Of a stretch of 45,289 nucleotides of DNA, positions 33,412 through 42,164 are shown in pieces. The notes under the pieces were generated by a model that had not been told where the DNA came from, did not search any database, and saw only the letters and a program-made list of their open reading frames with translations. The translations under genes were made by a program, and so were the position numbers. Position 1 is the stretch's first letter. Each line of letters begins with the position of its first letter. Origin of the DNA: an uncultured Clostridia bacterium (GTDB lineage Bacteria > Bacillota > Clostridia > Peptostreptococcales > Anaerovoracaceae); contig CAMENZ010000011.1 in assembly GCA_945928865.1 (NCBI GenBank), positions 1 through 45,289 of the forward strand, written 5' to 3'.

Positions 33412-34806
33412 TTATGATTTTTTACTTAAATATTCGTGTATGGAAGCAGCGCCTTTTTTACCTGCACCCATAGCTTTTATAACTGTGGCAGCACCCGTTA
33501 CTGCATCTCCACCGGCGAAAATTTCAGGTCTGTTAGTCTTTGCATTCTCGTCTGCTCCGATGCCACCTTTCTTATTTGCATCTAGATTGTCGGTAGTATC
33601 TAAAATTAAGGTGTTAAGCTTAGTTCCTATAGACATGATTACCAGATCTACAGGAATTTGGAAATTTGAACCCTCTTTAGCAACAGGGCTTCTTCTTCCT
33701 GAAGCATCGGCTTCACCCAACTTCATTTCTACACATTCTATAGCAGTAACCTTGCCTGATTCATCACCTATGATTTTTACAGGATTAGTTAAAAATTTAA
33801 ACTGAACTCCTTCTTCCATGGCGTGATGTACTTCTTCAAGACGGGCAGGAAGTTCTTCTTGACCTCTTCTATAGATGACATAAACTTCTTTAGCTCCGGT
33901 TCTTTTTGCACAACGACAAGCATCCATGGCTACATTACCGCCACCTACAACGGCGATTTTTTCAGCTTTCATCATAGGTGTATCATATTCAGGAAGGTAT
34001 GCTTTCATGAGATTTATTCTTGTAAGATACTCATTTGCAGAGCAGACACCTATCAGATTTTCACCGGGTATGTTCATAAAAGCAGGAAGACCTGCACCGG
34101 TGCCGATAAATACAGCTTCGAAACCTTCTTCATCAATTAGTTCATCTATGAACATGGAGCGACCAATTACTGCATTTGTAACAAATTTTACACCTTGAGC
34201 TTCTAAAGCTTTGATTTCTCTATCTACTATTTCTTTAGGAAGTCTAAATTGAGGTATGCCATATATTAAAACTCCACCTTTTTTATGAAGGGCTTCAAAT
34301 ACAGTCACTTCATAACCTAGATTGATTAAATCTCCTGCACATGCCAAACCGGCAGGACCGGCACCTATAATAGCAACCTTGTGACCGTTACTTTCTACTG
34401 CCTCCGGAAGAATGTTTCCGTAGTGCTCTGCATACCAGTCAGACACAAATCTTTCTAATCGACCTATGGAAACGGGATCACCTTTTTTTCCTCTGACGCA
34501 TTTACCTTGACATTGGGTTTCCTGAGGGCAAACTCTTCCACATATAGCAGGTAAAGAAGAAGTTTCTCTTATTACCTTATAGGCTGCCTCAAAATCTCCC
34601 TTGGCAACTTCATCTATAAATTCAGGGATGCGTATATTAACAGGACAGCCTGAAATACAAGGCTTATCGCGGCATTTCAAACAACGAAGCGCTTCATTTA
34701 TAGCTGTTTCTTCTGTATAACCGATAGAAACCTCTAAAAAGTTTTTACTTCTTATGTCTGGTGCCTGCTCAGGCATCGGATTAGTTTCTCTAACTGTATT
34801 AAGCAT
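33412..34806 (-). CDS. nfnB: NfnB/GltA-type NADPH-binding flavoprotein subunit
   Basis: A 464-residue iron-sulfur flavoprotein. The N-terminal part has Cys clusters CLKC...CISGCP and CGRVCP...CQGKC for two [4Fe-4S] centres. An FAD motif IIGAGPAGLACAG and a second dinucleotide motif VVGGGNVAMDACRCA follow. With NfnA it forms the electron-bifurcating enzyme that couples NADH and reduced ferredoxin to NADP+ reduction. It also resembles the glutamate synthase small chain, but no large chain is present and NfnA is adjacent. ATG 34806 is chosen because AGGAGGTG lies 9 nt upstream; the GTG at 34818 is inside that site. It overlaps the nfnA end by 8 nt. Confidence 0.87.
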   Translation of the reverse strand: MLNTVRETNPMPEQAPDIRSKNFLEVSIGYTEETAINEALRCLKCRDKPCISGCPVNIRIPEFIDEVAKGDFEAAYKVIRETSSLPAICGRVCPQETQCQGKCVRGKKGDPVSIGRLERFVSDWYAEHYGNILPEAVESNGHKVAIIGAGPAGLACAGDLINLGYEVTVFEALHKKGGVLIYGIPQFRLPKEIVDREIKALEAQGVKFVTNAVIGRSMFIDELIDEEGFEAVFIGTGAGLPAFMNIPGENLIGVCSANEYLTRINLMKAYLPEYDTPMMKAEKIAVVGGGNVAMDACRCAKRTGAKEVYVIYRRGQEELPARLEEVHHAMEEGVQFKFLTNPVKIIGDESGKVTAIECVEMKLGEADASGRRSPVAKEGSNFQIPVDLVIMSIGTKLNTLILDTTDNLDANKKGGIGADENAKTNRPEIFAGGDAVTGAATVIKAMGAGKKGAASIHEYLSKKS

Positions 34807-35653
34807 GGTAACGAACACCTCCTGTTAACGTACATATATGAGCCTTAGCATTGGCTTCTTGTTTTGAATAATATTTGGAACGGTTGATTAAGTCTTCCCA
34901 ATCTACTAAAGAACCATCAAATTCAGGACCGTCTACACATACGAACTTATCTTCTCCGCCGATTTTGATGCGGCAACCACCACACATTCCGGTTCCATCT
35001 ACCATATAGGCTGTGAGGGAAGCAACGGAAGGGATACTGTGTTCTTTAGCTATTTGGCATACATATTTCATCATAATTGGTGGACCTACAGCTACGATTT
35101 CATCATAGCTGTTTCCTTGAGATAAAAGTTCTTTGACTTTATCTGTTGTAAAGCCTTTTTCTCCATAAGAACCATCATCAGTCACTACATACACATTGTC
35201 CAATTTAGATCTAAGTTCATCTTCTAAAATAACTAAATCTTTAGTTTTGAAACCTTCTATCATATCAACTTGGGCACCGGCATCTTTCATACCTATGGCT
35301 AAAGGATAGGCTAAAGCATTTCCTGTGCCGCCGCCTACAACTAGGACTTGTTTTAAGCCCTTAGTTTCCGTTGGATTTCCTAAAGGCCCCACTATATCTG
35401 CAAAACAATCTCCTTTTTCTAATTGATCCATTAAAAGAGTAGTTTTTCCTACTGCAGCATAGATTAAATCTATAGTTCCATCTTTTGAATCGTGACCTGC
35501 CATAGTTAACGGTATTCTTTCGCCGAATTCGTCAGTACGAAGGATAATAAATTGTCCGGGCTTCGCATGTTTTGCTACTAAGGGTGCATAAACCTTGAGC
35601 CAAACCATATTACTATTTAATCTTTTCTTATAAGTTATTTCAAAATCTTTCAT
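34799..35653 (-). CDS. nfnA: NfnA-type FAD/NAD-binding [2Fe-2S] subunit
   Basis: A 284-residue protein of the ferredoxin-NADP reductase superfamily. It has an FAD-binding barrel (about 1-95, PGQFIILR and RIPLTMAG), an NAD-binding domain (VVGGGTGNALAYPLA), and a C-terminal [2Fe-2S] site with Cys in DGTGMCGGCRI and FVCVDGPEFDG. This matches NfnA and sulfide dehydrogenase/dihydroorotate dehydrogenase electron-transfer subunits. The pairing with NfnB and the upstream PFOR gene favours the Nfn assignment. It lies 12 bp after PFOR on the minus strand and overlaps nfnB. Confidence 0.87.
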   Translation of the reverse strand: MKDFEITYKKRLNSNMVWLKVYAPLVAKHAKPGQFIILRTDEFGERIPLTMAGHDSKDGTIDLIYAAVGKTTLLMDQLEKGDCFADIVGPLGNPTETKGLKQVLVVGGGTGNALAYPLAIGMKDAGAQVDMIEGFKTKDLVILEDELRSKLDNVYVVTDDGSYGEKGFTTDKVKELLSQGNSYDEIVAVGPPIMMKYVCQIAKEHSIPSVASLTAYMVDGTGMCGGCRIKIGGEDKFVCVDGPEFDGSLVDWEDLINRSKYYSKQEANAKAHICTLTGGVRYHA

Positions 35654-35665
35654 TTTAGCGTCCCC

Positions 35666-38600
35666 TTATTTCATATAGCTTTCTTCTATGCGTTTTAAGG
35701 CAGCGAACCTTTCTAAAGCACCTTCCTCAGCTTTCTTAAATAGCTCTTCGGCTCTCTCAGGGAAGTTGAGAGTAAGGGCGTTATATCTTACTTCACCCAT
35801 AATGAAATCTCGATAGGATTCTGTAGGTGGAGCACTATCGATGGACAGTGGATTTTCTCCCTTGGAGATTAAATCCGGATTGAATCTTAAAAGATTCCAG
35901 TAACCGGCTTTAACAGCATGTCTCATTTCTGCCATGGATTTATTCATTCCTGCCTTGACTCCGTGAGCGATACAAGGTGAATAACAAATTATAATGGAAG
36001 GTCCGTCATAGGCTTCGGCTTCTTTTATGGCTTTCAAGGTTTGCTCAGGGTTTGCTCCCATGGCAACCTGAGCCACATAAATATATCCGTATGCCATCAT
36101 AATTTGCGCCATATCCTTTTTCTTAATAGCCTTACCGGAAGCTGCAAATTTTGCTACTGCACCTGTAGGTGTAGCTTTAGAGGATTGACCTCCTGTATTA
36201 GAGTAAACTTCTGTATCAAAGACTAGAATATTTACATTTTCGCCGGAAGCCAGTACATGATCCACACCACCATAACCTATATCGTAACACCAGCCGTCAC
36301 CACCGAAAATCCATATAGAAGGCTTAATTAACATATCTTGATTTTCTACAACATACTTCGCATCTTCGTTTGAATCTTGGATTTCTTCACAGGCCTTAGC
36401 TAATATATCGCCGGTTTTTCTAGCAAAATCCGCTTGGTTCATGGATACCAACCATGCCTTAGCAGGAACTCCTAAAATTGGAACTAAGCGTTCTACAGCA
36501 GATTTAAGTTCTTTTCTTCTGGCTTTAACTGAAAGTGCCATACCTAAGCCGAACTCCGCATTATCTTCAAATAGAGAGTTGGCCCATGCAGGGCCTCTGC
36601 CTTCTTTGTTTACGGTGTAAGGTGTGGCAGGCGTTGAGGCACCCCAAATGGAGGAGCAACCTGTAGCATTGGCAATATACATTCTGTCACCGAATAACTG
36701 GGTAACCATTTTTGCATAAGGTGTTTCTCCACAACCGGGACAAGCTCCTGAGAATTCCAAAAGTGGCGTTTTAAATTGAGAATTTTTTAATGTAGTATCT
36801 TTAAAAGGAACTGCCTTATCATGTATATTTTCATATAGGTAATCAAACCTTGCTTGTTGTTCTTCAATGAAATCTTCTTTGGCAGGTTCCATTTCTATAG
36901 CCTTTATTCTGGCTTTACAGGAATCTGCACAGGAACCACAACCGGTACAATCCTTTAAGGACCATCCTAAAGTAAACTTAAGGTCATCAGCTCCTCTAAG
37001 GTCTAAGGTATCAGACACTTCTTTGGCTTCTTCTTCCGTTAAGGCGAAGGATCTAACTACAGCATGAGGACATACGGCTGAACACCAGGTACATTCGATA
37101 CAGTTTTTAGGATTCCAGTGAGGAACTTCTGCTGCAATACTTCTTTTTTCAAAGGCAGCTGTACCTGCCGGCATCATTCCGTTGGCAGTAGTTAAGAACT
37201 GTGAAACAGGAATTTGGTCTGCTGTTAAGGAAGCAGTAGGTAGAAGGATGTTATTTAAGAAATCCGAATGTGCTTCATCCCTACCTTGTAGTTTCTTAGG
37301 GGAAACTTCATCTTCTAAGTTTTTCCAACTTTCCTTGGCATTTACCTTGTGAATATTAGTTAAACCTGCGTCTATAGCGGCACAGTTCATATCTACTATA
37401 TCTTGACCCTTCTTAGCATAGGTTTTTACAACAGCTTCCTTCATATACCTGACGGCATCTTCTATTGGGATAATATCCGCTAGTTTGAAAAAGGCTGATT
37501 GCAATATAGAGTTAGTTCGTCTAGCTCCCAGACCGATGGATTTTGCGATAGATACTGCATCGCAGGTATAGAATTGAATGTTATTTTCTGCTATGTATCT
37601 TTTTACCTTGTTTGGCAAATATTGTTCTAATTCTTCATCTGACCAAGAGCAGTTTAATAAGAAATATCCATTAGGCTTCACATCATTTACCATCTCATAT
37701 TTATATAAGTAGGAAGGATTGTGACACGCTACAAAATCTGCCTGTTTTATCAGATATGTAGATTTTATAGGAGAATCACCGAATCTCAGATGAGATACGG
37801 TTACACCGCCGGATTTTTTTGAATCATATTGGAAGTAGGCTTGAACTTTTTTATCTGTATAATCTCCTATGATTTTTACAGAGTTTTTATTGGCGCCTAC
37901 TGTCCCATCCGCACCCAGACCCCAGAATTTACAAGCCTTAGTTCCCTTAGGTGCTAAATCCGGATTTTCTGAACCTACTAGAGAAAGATTCGTCACATCA
38001 TCTGTAATGGATAGAGTAAATTCTTTCTTAGGGTTTTCAGACCAAAGGTTTTCATAAACGGCTAAAATATCGGCAGGTTGGACATCTTTAGAACCTAGAC
38101 CGTATCTGCCTCCGCATATAAATGCTTTTTCAAAATCTGTACCTCTTAAAGCTGTGCAGATATCTAAGTAAAGTGGTTCACCTAAGCCACCCGGCTCTTT
38201 AGTTCTATCTAGAACTGCAATTTTATTTATAGTTTTAGGTAATACATTTAATAAATATTTTACAGAGAAAGGTCTGTATAGATGAACTTCTACGATTCCA
38301 ACTTTTTTACCCTTAGAGTTTAAGTAATCTACGACCTCTTCAGTTGCTTCACAGATAGAGCCCATGGCAACAATAATTTCTGTAGCATCCTCTGCTCCAT
38401 AATAGTTGAAAGGTTTGTAATTTGTGCCTATAAGGTTATTAATCTTTTCCATATAGGAATTTACAATATCCGGAGTTTCTAGGTATGCAGGGTTACATGC
38501 CTCTCTATGTTGGAAGAAGGTTTCGGGCTGTTCTGCTGTTCCCATAGTAACCGGGTGATTAGGATGTAAGGCATTAGCCTTAAACTTTTTGATAGCATCC

Positions 38601-39187
38601 CAGTCTACCAAGGATTTTAAATCTTCATAGTCCCAAACTTGAATTTTTTGATTTTCGTGGGAAGTTCTGAACCCATCAAAGAAGTGTAACATAGGAAGTC
38701 TGCCTCCTATGGCACTTAAATGAGCAACTGCTGCTAAATCCATTGATTGTTGAACGGAGTTGGAACAAAGCATTGCAAAACCTGTTTGACGGCAACCCAT
38801 AACATCACTGTGGTCGCCGAATATATTTAAGGCGTGAGTAGCTATACAACGAGCTGCTACATGGAAAACAGTAGGTGTCTGTTCGCCTGCCATTTTATAC
38901 ATATTAGGTATCATTAAAAGCAAACCTTGAGATGCAGTGAAAGTGGAAGTTAAAGCACCGGCAGTTATGGAACCGTGAACAGCTCCTGCGGCACCGGCTT
39001 CGGACTGCATTTCTATTACATTTACTTTTTCTCCGAAAATATTTTTTCTGTCGTTAGAAACCCATTCATCCATGCTTTCCGCCATAGGAGAAGATGGTGT
39101 AATGGGGTATATGGCTGCGACTTCAGAGAAGGCATAGGCAACATGAGCAGCAGCTGTATTTCCGTCCATAGTTTTCAGTTTTCTCAT
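35666..39187 (-). CDS. nifJ: Pyruvate:ferredoxin (flavodoxin) oxidoreductase
   Basis: A 1173-residue single-chain PFOR, normal length for the homodimeric anaerobe type. It oxidises pyruvate with CoA to acetyl-CoA and CO2 and reduces ferredoxin. Features in order: N-terminal domain AYAFSEVAAIYPITPSSPMA; the gamma-like domain; two [4Fe-4S] motifs at roughly 688-757 (CIECTWCSAVCP and CTGCGSCADSC); a proximal cluster region with CPGCGETPY near 815; and the thiamine-diphosphate site GDGWCYDIGYGG...NTGGQ near 967-1000. Its ATG shares one base with the stop of the polyferredoxin gene, and its ribosome site is encoded by that protein's last Gly-Gly-Asp codons, so the two are tightly coupled. Confidence 0.96.
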   Translation of the reverse strand: MRKLKTMDGNTAAAHVAYAFSEVAAIYPITPSSPMAESMDEWVSNDRKNIFGEKVNVIEMQSEAGAAGAVHGSITAGALTSTFTASQGLLLMIPNMYKMAGEQTPTVFHVAARCIATHALNIFGDHSDVMGCRQTGFAMLCSNSVQQSMDLAAVAHLSAIGGRLPMLHFFDGFRTSHENQKIQVWDYEDLKSLVDWDAIKKFKANALHPNHPVTMGTAEQPETFFQHREACNPAYLETPDIVNSYMEKINNLIGTNYKPFNYYGAEDATEIIVAMGSICEATEEVVDYLNSKGKKVGIVEVHLYRPFSVKYLLNVLPKTINKIAVLDRTKEPGGLGEPLYLDICTALRGTDFEKAFICGGRYGLGSKDVQPADILAVYENLWSENPKKEFTLSITDDVTNLSLVGSENPDLAPKGTKACKFWGLGADGTVGANKNSVKIIGDYTDKKVQAYFQYDSKKSGGVTVSHLRFGDSPIKSTYLIKQADFVACHNPSYLYKYEMVNDVKPNGYFLLNCSWSDEELEQYLPNKVKRYIAENNIQFYTCDAVSIAKSIGLGARRTNSILQSAFFKLADIIPIEDAVRYMKEAVVKTYAKKGQDIVDMNCAAIDAGLTNIHKVNAKESWKNLEDEVSPKKLQGRDEAHSDFLNNILLPTASLTADQIPVSQFLTTANGMMPAGTAAFEKRSIAAEVPHWNPKNCIECTWCSAVCPHAVVRSFALTEEEAKEVSDTLDLRGADDLKFTLGWSLKDCTGCGSCADSCKARIKAIEMEPAKEDFIEEQQARFDYLYENIHDKAVPFKDTTLKNSQFKTPLLEFSGACPGCGETPYAKMVTQLFGDRMYIANATGCSSIWGASTPATPYTVNKEGRGPAWANSLFEDNAEFGLGMALSVKARRKELKSAVERLVPILGVPAKAWLVSMNQADFARKTGDILAKACEEIQDSNEDAKYVVENQDMLIKPSIWIFGGDGWCYDIGYGGVDHVLASGENVNILVFDTEVYSNTGGQSSKATPTGAVAKFAASGKAIKKKDMAQIMMAYGYIYVAQVAMGANPEQTLKAIKEAEAYDGPSIIICYSPCIAHGVKAGMNKSMAEMRHAVKAGYWNLLRFNPDLISKGENPLSIDSAPPTESYRDFIMGEVRYNALTLNFPERAEELFKKAEEGALERFAALKRIEESYMK

Positions 39188-40308
39188 TATGCGTCACCTC
39201 CTATATTATTTGCTTCTTCCCCTAAAGCATCTCTTTGAAGGAAGATATATTCAGGAACTTCCATTTCCTTGATGACATTTCTAGGGCAGATATATTGACA
39301 AACATTGCAGTCTCTACAGATTGCAGGGTCGATTACAGAATGGGCTCCATCTTCATAGATAGCAATATTAGGACAGTTGTCTTCACAATGGAAACAACCC
39401 ATACAGCCTGTTGAACAAACTTTAGCCTTAGTTGCAGGATCGTCTACGGAGGAACAAGCAATCATTTTTTGACCTTGATAAGGCACTATGGTGATTAGAT
39501 TTTGAGGGCAGGTGAAGGTACAATCCTTGCAGCCTACACATTTTTCGGGATCCACATAGGCAACACCCTTTACGAGACTTATAGCATTATAACGGCAAAC
39601 AGCTGTGCAGGCACCTTGACCTAAACAACCGGTCTGACATAAATCCATAGATTTTAAATCTAACTTTGCCGCTTCTTGACAGGTTTGAATTCCTAATTCT
39701 TTTACCTTATTAGAAATTCTGCCATCACCTGAGCATCTTACAAAAGCCACATTTTCTTTAAGTGCTGTTAAGTCATGTAACTCATCAACGATAATTTTTT
39801 TCTTACATTTTATGGTGCAGGATACACAGCCTACACATTTATCATAATCAATTATTGCATGGTTATCTATTATTTGAACCGCACCTTCAGGGCAGTTTCG
39901 TTCACAAGCCCCACAACTTATACAGCCGAACCCGCAGGTGGCTCTAACGATTTCCGGATCTTCTTCTTTAGAGGAACAAGGGATGAAATTAGTAGCAGTA
40001 TAAGGAATCATTCTTATTAGATTTTGTGGGCAAACGCCTTCTGCCGCACAATCACCACAGCCGGTGCATTTTTCCTTATCGATTATGACTTTACCGTCTA
40101 CAAGGCTCATGGCTTTTTCTTTGCAAACTTCTATGCAGGAACCAACACCTACACAGCCATCCTTACATTCGGTACGGAGAAAACCTGACTTGCAAGCTTC
40201 TTGACAAGATGAGAAATGTTTTAGCCTATCATTTCCCGCAGCTTTTCCGGCACAAGCTATAAATGCTGTTAGCTTGTTTTCCAAAGCTGATGTTTTTTCA
40301 GTTAACAT
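39187..40308 (-). CDS. Polyferredoxin with two RnfB-like halves (eight [4Fe-4S] motifs)
   Basis: A 373-residue soluble protein made of two homologous halves, about residues 16-172 and 189-345. Each half has the same series of cysteines. In half 1 they are Cys48/52/58/62, 81/84/87/93, 125/129/132/135/139 and 158/161/164/168. In half 2 they are Cys224/228/234/238, 257/260/263/267, 298/302/305/308/312 and 331/334/337/341. This implies four [4Fe-4S] clusters per half. The repeat unit looks like the C-terminal ferredoxin region of RnfB, but the membrane anchor is absent and no rnf genes are nearby. It is the first gene of the PFOR-Nfn operon, so it probably receives PFOR electrons. Confidence 0.8.
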   Translation of the reverse strand: MLTEKTSALENKLTAFIACAGKAAGNDRLKHFSSCQEACKSGFLRTECKDGCVGVGSCIEVCKEKAMSLVDGKVIIDKEKCTGCGDCAAEGVCPQNLIRMIPYTATNFIPCSSKEEDPEIVRATCGFGCISCGACERNCPEGAVQIIDNHAIIDYDKCVGCVSCTIKCKKKIIVDELHDLTALKENVAFVRCSGDGRISNKVKELGIQTCQEAAKLDLKSMDLCQTGCLGQGACTAVCRYNAISLVKGVAYVDPEKCVGCKDCTFTCPQNLITIVPYQGQKMIACSSVDDPATKAKVCSTGCMGCFHCEDNCPNIAIYEDGAHSVIDPAICRDCNVCQYICPRNVIKEMEVPEYIFLQRDALGEEANNIGGDA

Positions 40309-40346
40309 AACAATTAGCCTCCTTTGTTATTAAATGAATATATTTT

Positions 40347-40388
40347 AGAATATCTTAGGTTAGCCTAAAAACCTAAGAATATCTAAGG
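40347..40388. promoter_or_regulatory. Operator-like repeats upstream of the polyferredoxin-PFOR operon
   Basis: AGAATATCTTAGG (40347-40359) recurs as AGAATATCTAAGG (40376-40388), a 13-bp direct repeat with one mismatch. Between them, CTTAGGTT (40354-40361) and AACCTAAG (40370-40377) form an inverted repeat. The block lies 39-80 bp before the first ATG on the minus strand, where a promoter is expected, though no clean -35/-10 pair stands out. Confidence 0.5.
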
Positions 40389-40603
40389 AATCAAAATAGA
40401 TTATTGGTTTATAAAATTTAAAGTGCAGTTAAGTCTTATAAATAAAGTTGTTAAATTTTAAACTTTGAAGAAAAATTAACAATCTCACATCTATATTGTA
40501 GACCCTTAGTAAGTCAAAGTCAATGGATTTAGTTAATGTTCTTGAAAAAAACCAATTATGAATAGGTGGGAGATATATGGTGAGAAAAATGGGCTTGAGA
40601 TAT

Positions 40604-40665
40604 AATAGGGATACAGAGAAAAAAGCTTGATAATTCGGGGCTTTCAGCACTGTATCCCTATTTTT
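40604..40665 (+). terminator. Terminator-like hairpin at the edge of the right accessory arm
   Basis: AATAGGGATACAG (40604-40616) and CTGTATCCCTATT (40650-40662) form a perfect 13-bp stem and are followed by TTTT. No plus-strand gene ends here. The region 40389-40603 holds no gene I can support. It may insulate the accessory arm or belong to a small RNA. Confidence 0.6.
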
Positions 40666-40686
40666 AAAACTATGATAAAATAAAAG

Positions 40687-40748
40687 AAAAAGGAAGTCTC
40701 ATGATATATTGGAGAATATTTTAGCCTACTATATCAGAGATTCCTTTT
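40687..40748. repeat. Long bulged inverted repeat just before the CD1845-like gene
   Basis: AAAAGGAAGTCTCATGATATA and its partner TATATCAGAGATTCCTTTT pair over 19 bp with two single-base bulges, around a 21-nt loop. It ends 20 bp before the first gene of the conjugation module. It could be a terminator, a leader structure, or part of the element end. Confidence 0.55.
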
Positions 40749-40768
40749 ATGAGGAAGGTGTAGAATAA

Positions 40769-41050
40769 ATGAAGTGGATATTAAAGATAATTTTGTTTCC
40801 AGTGATATTACTTCTATCAATACTAATTTCTTTTCTAAAATTCATAATCAGTGTTAGTGGAATGATTTTAGGAATATTATCATTTTTGGTGGTATTAGGT
40901 TCAATTGCAGCACTTATACAAAAAGATATGACTACTTTTATTCAGGCACTTATAATAGCGTTTTTGATAAGCCCGTATGGATTACCTAAAATAGCATTAT
41001 GGGTTACAGCATATATTGAATTTGCAAGAGATAGATTGAAAGAAATATAA
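40769..41050 (+). CDS. CD1845-like small membrane protein
   Basis: A 93-residue protein with two long hydrophobic stretches (about residues 3-50 and 58-80) and a charged end. It resembles the CD1845 family found at this position in Tn1549-like elements. AGGAAGG lies before ATG 40769. A hairpin with a T run separates it from the replication gene, so part of its transcript may end there. The function is unknown. Confidence 0.6.
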   Translation: MKWILKIILFPVILLLSILISFLKFIISVSGMILGILSFLVVLGSIAALIQKDMTTFIQALIIAFLISPYGLPKIALWVTAYIEFARDRLKEI

Positions 41051-41061
41051 AGAAACTAACG

Positions 41062-41092
41062 AGGCGATAGAGAAAATACTATCGTCTTTTTT
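41062..41092 (+). terminator. Terminator between CD1845-like and replication genes
   Basis: AGGCGATAG pairs with CTATCGTCT (one G-U pair) and is followed by TTTTT. It could act as an attenuator for the downstream mobile-element operon. Confidence 0.7.
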
Positions 41093-41126
41093 CATGCCCA
41101 AAATTTAAAAGAAAGGAGGGGACGAT

Positions 41127-42164
41127 GTGAGTATGTATTTATTTGACGAACAGCCGATTGTTGCAAATAAAGCATTGGCAAGAGCGTTAGGATTGAATGA
41201 AGCATTAGTATTGCAACAAATAAACTATTGGATTGAGATAAATAAGAAGTCCGGTAAAAACTATCATGACGAGAGATACTGGACATACAATTCTATAAGG
41301 GCATGGCAAGAAAATGATTTTGACTATATGAGTGTTGATACAGTGAAACGAACTTTTGCTAAGCTGGAAAAAGCGGGATATCTTTTAGTTGGGAACTATA
41401 ATAAAGATCCAAGAGATAAAACGAAGTGGTACACGATAAATGATGAAAAATTAGAAGAATTGTATTTTGAGTTGAATAAGAAAAAACTGGAGCATGAAAG
41501 GGAAATTTTAGAGAAAGAAAGTCAAAACACTACGCACAATGCATTATGGCAAAATGCACCAATGGAAAAGTGCAAAATCCACCAATGCAATGACGCATAT
41601 AGCACTGATGCATCTGATGAAAATCCACCAATGCATTATGGCAGCTTGCATGAACCATTACCAGAGATTACTGCAAAGAATTCATCAAAGAATACTTCAT
41701 ATATTTCTTCAGAGAATTTCTCCCACCTATCCATCCATGAAGATAAAGGCTTATGTATGATGGGCGGATTGGAGGGCGGTAATAAAAAAATAAAATCATA
41801 TCAATCCTGTTTAGAAGAGCTTAGAGAAAGTACAGGATATAACGAACACATGGAATTGGGAAATAAGATTATTGCAAGAACATACGATGAAATTATTAGG
41901 GTTTTAGCCGATGTAATGGTATTAAATGCAGATGATACAGTTACTATCAATCAAACAAAGCTGCCTGCATATATAGTTCAAGAGAGATTTAGAAGTTTAG
42001 ATTCATCGCACATGGAGTATCTTGTAAATGCTTTATCAGAGAATGAAGCTAAAATAAGAAATGTTAGAGCATTTATTTTAACAGCAGCGTATAATGCACC
42101 AAGTAATATGGATGCCTATTATACTGCACTTGTTAGTTATGATATGAGGGAAGGAGGACTTTGA
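41127..42164 (+). CDS. Replication initiator / DUF6017 protein of a conjugative element
   Basis: A 345-residue protein. The N-terminal winged-helix part (about 10-120; ALGLNEALVLQQINYWIE and VDTVKRTFAKLEKAGYL) resembles replisome-organizer or DnaD-type DNA-binding domains. The C-terminal part (about 230-340) matches DUF6017. The middle is rich in His, Met and Asn and looks unstructured. GAAAGGAGGG lies 6 nt before GTG 41127; ATG 41133 is an alternative start. Its stop overlaps the PcfB start by one base. Such proteins are thought to support element replication before transfer. Confidence 0.7.
   Translation: MSMYLFDEQPIVANKALARALGLNEALVLQQINYWIEINKKSGKNYHDERYWTYNSIRAWQENDFDYMSVDTVKRTFAKLEKAGYLLVGNYNKDPRDKTKWYTINDEKLEELYFELNKKKLEHEREILEKESQNTTHNALWQNAPMEKCKIHQCNDAYSTDASDENPPMHYGSLHEPLPEITAKNSSKNTSYISSENFSHLSIHEDKGLCMMGGLEGGNKKIKSYQSCLEELRESTGYNEHMELGNKIIARTYDEIIRVLADVMVLNADDTVTINQTKLPAYIVQERFRSLDSSHMEYLVNALSENEAKIRNVRAFILTAAYNAPSNMDAYYTALVSYDMREGGL

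Noticed and set aside
33412-34806. Glutamate synthase small subunit
   Set aside because: The fold matches, but there is no large subunit gene, and the adjacent NfnA-type gene and PFOR context favour NfnB.
40320-40400. Rex binding site for the electron-transfer operon
   Set aside because: The repeats present do not match the Rex consensus, so no regulator was assigned.
40429-40650. 73-codon minus-strand frame upstream of the polyferredoxin gene
   Set aside because: It has no good ribosome site, no recognisable motif, and starts inside a terminator hairpin.
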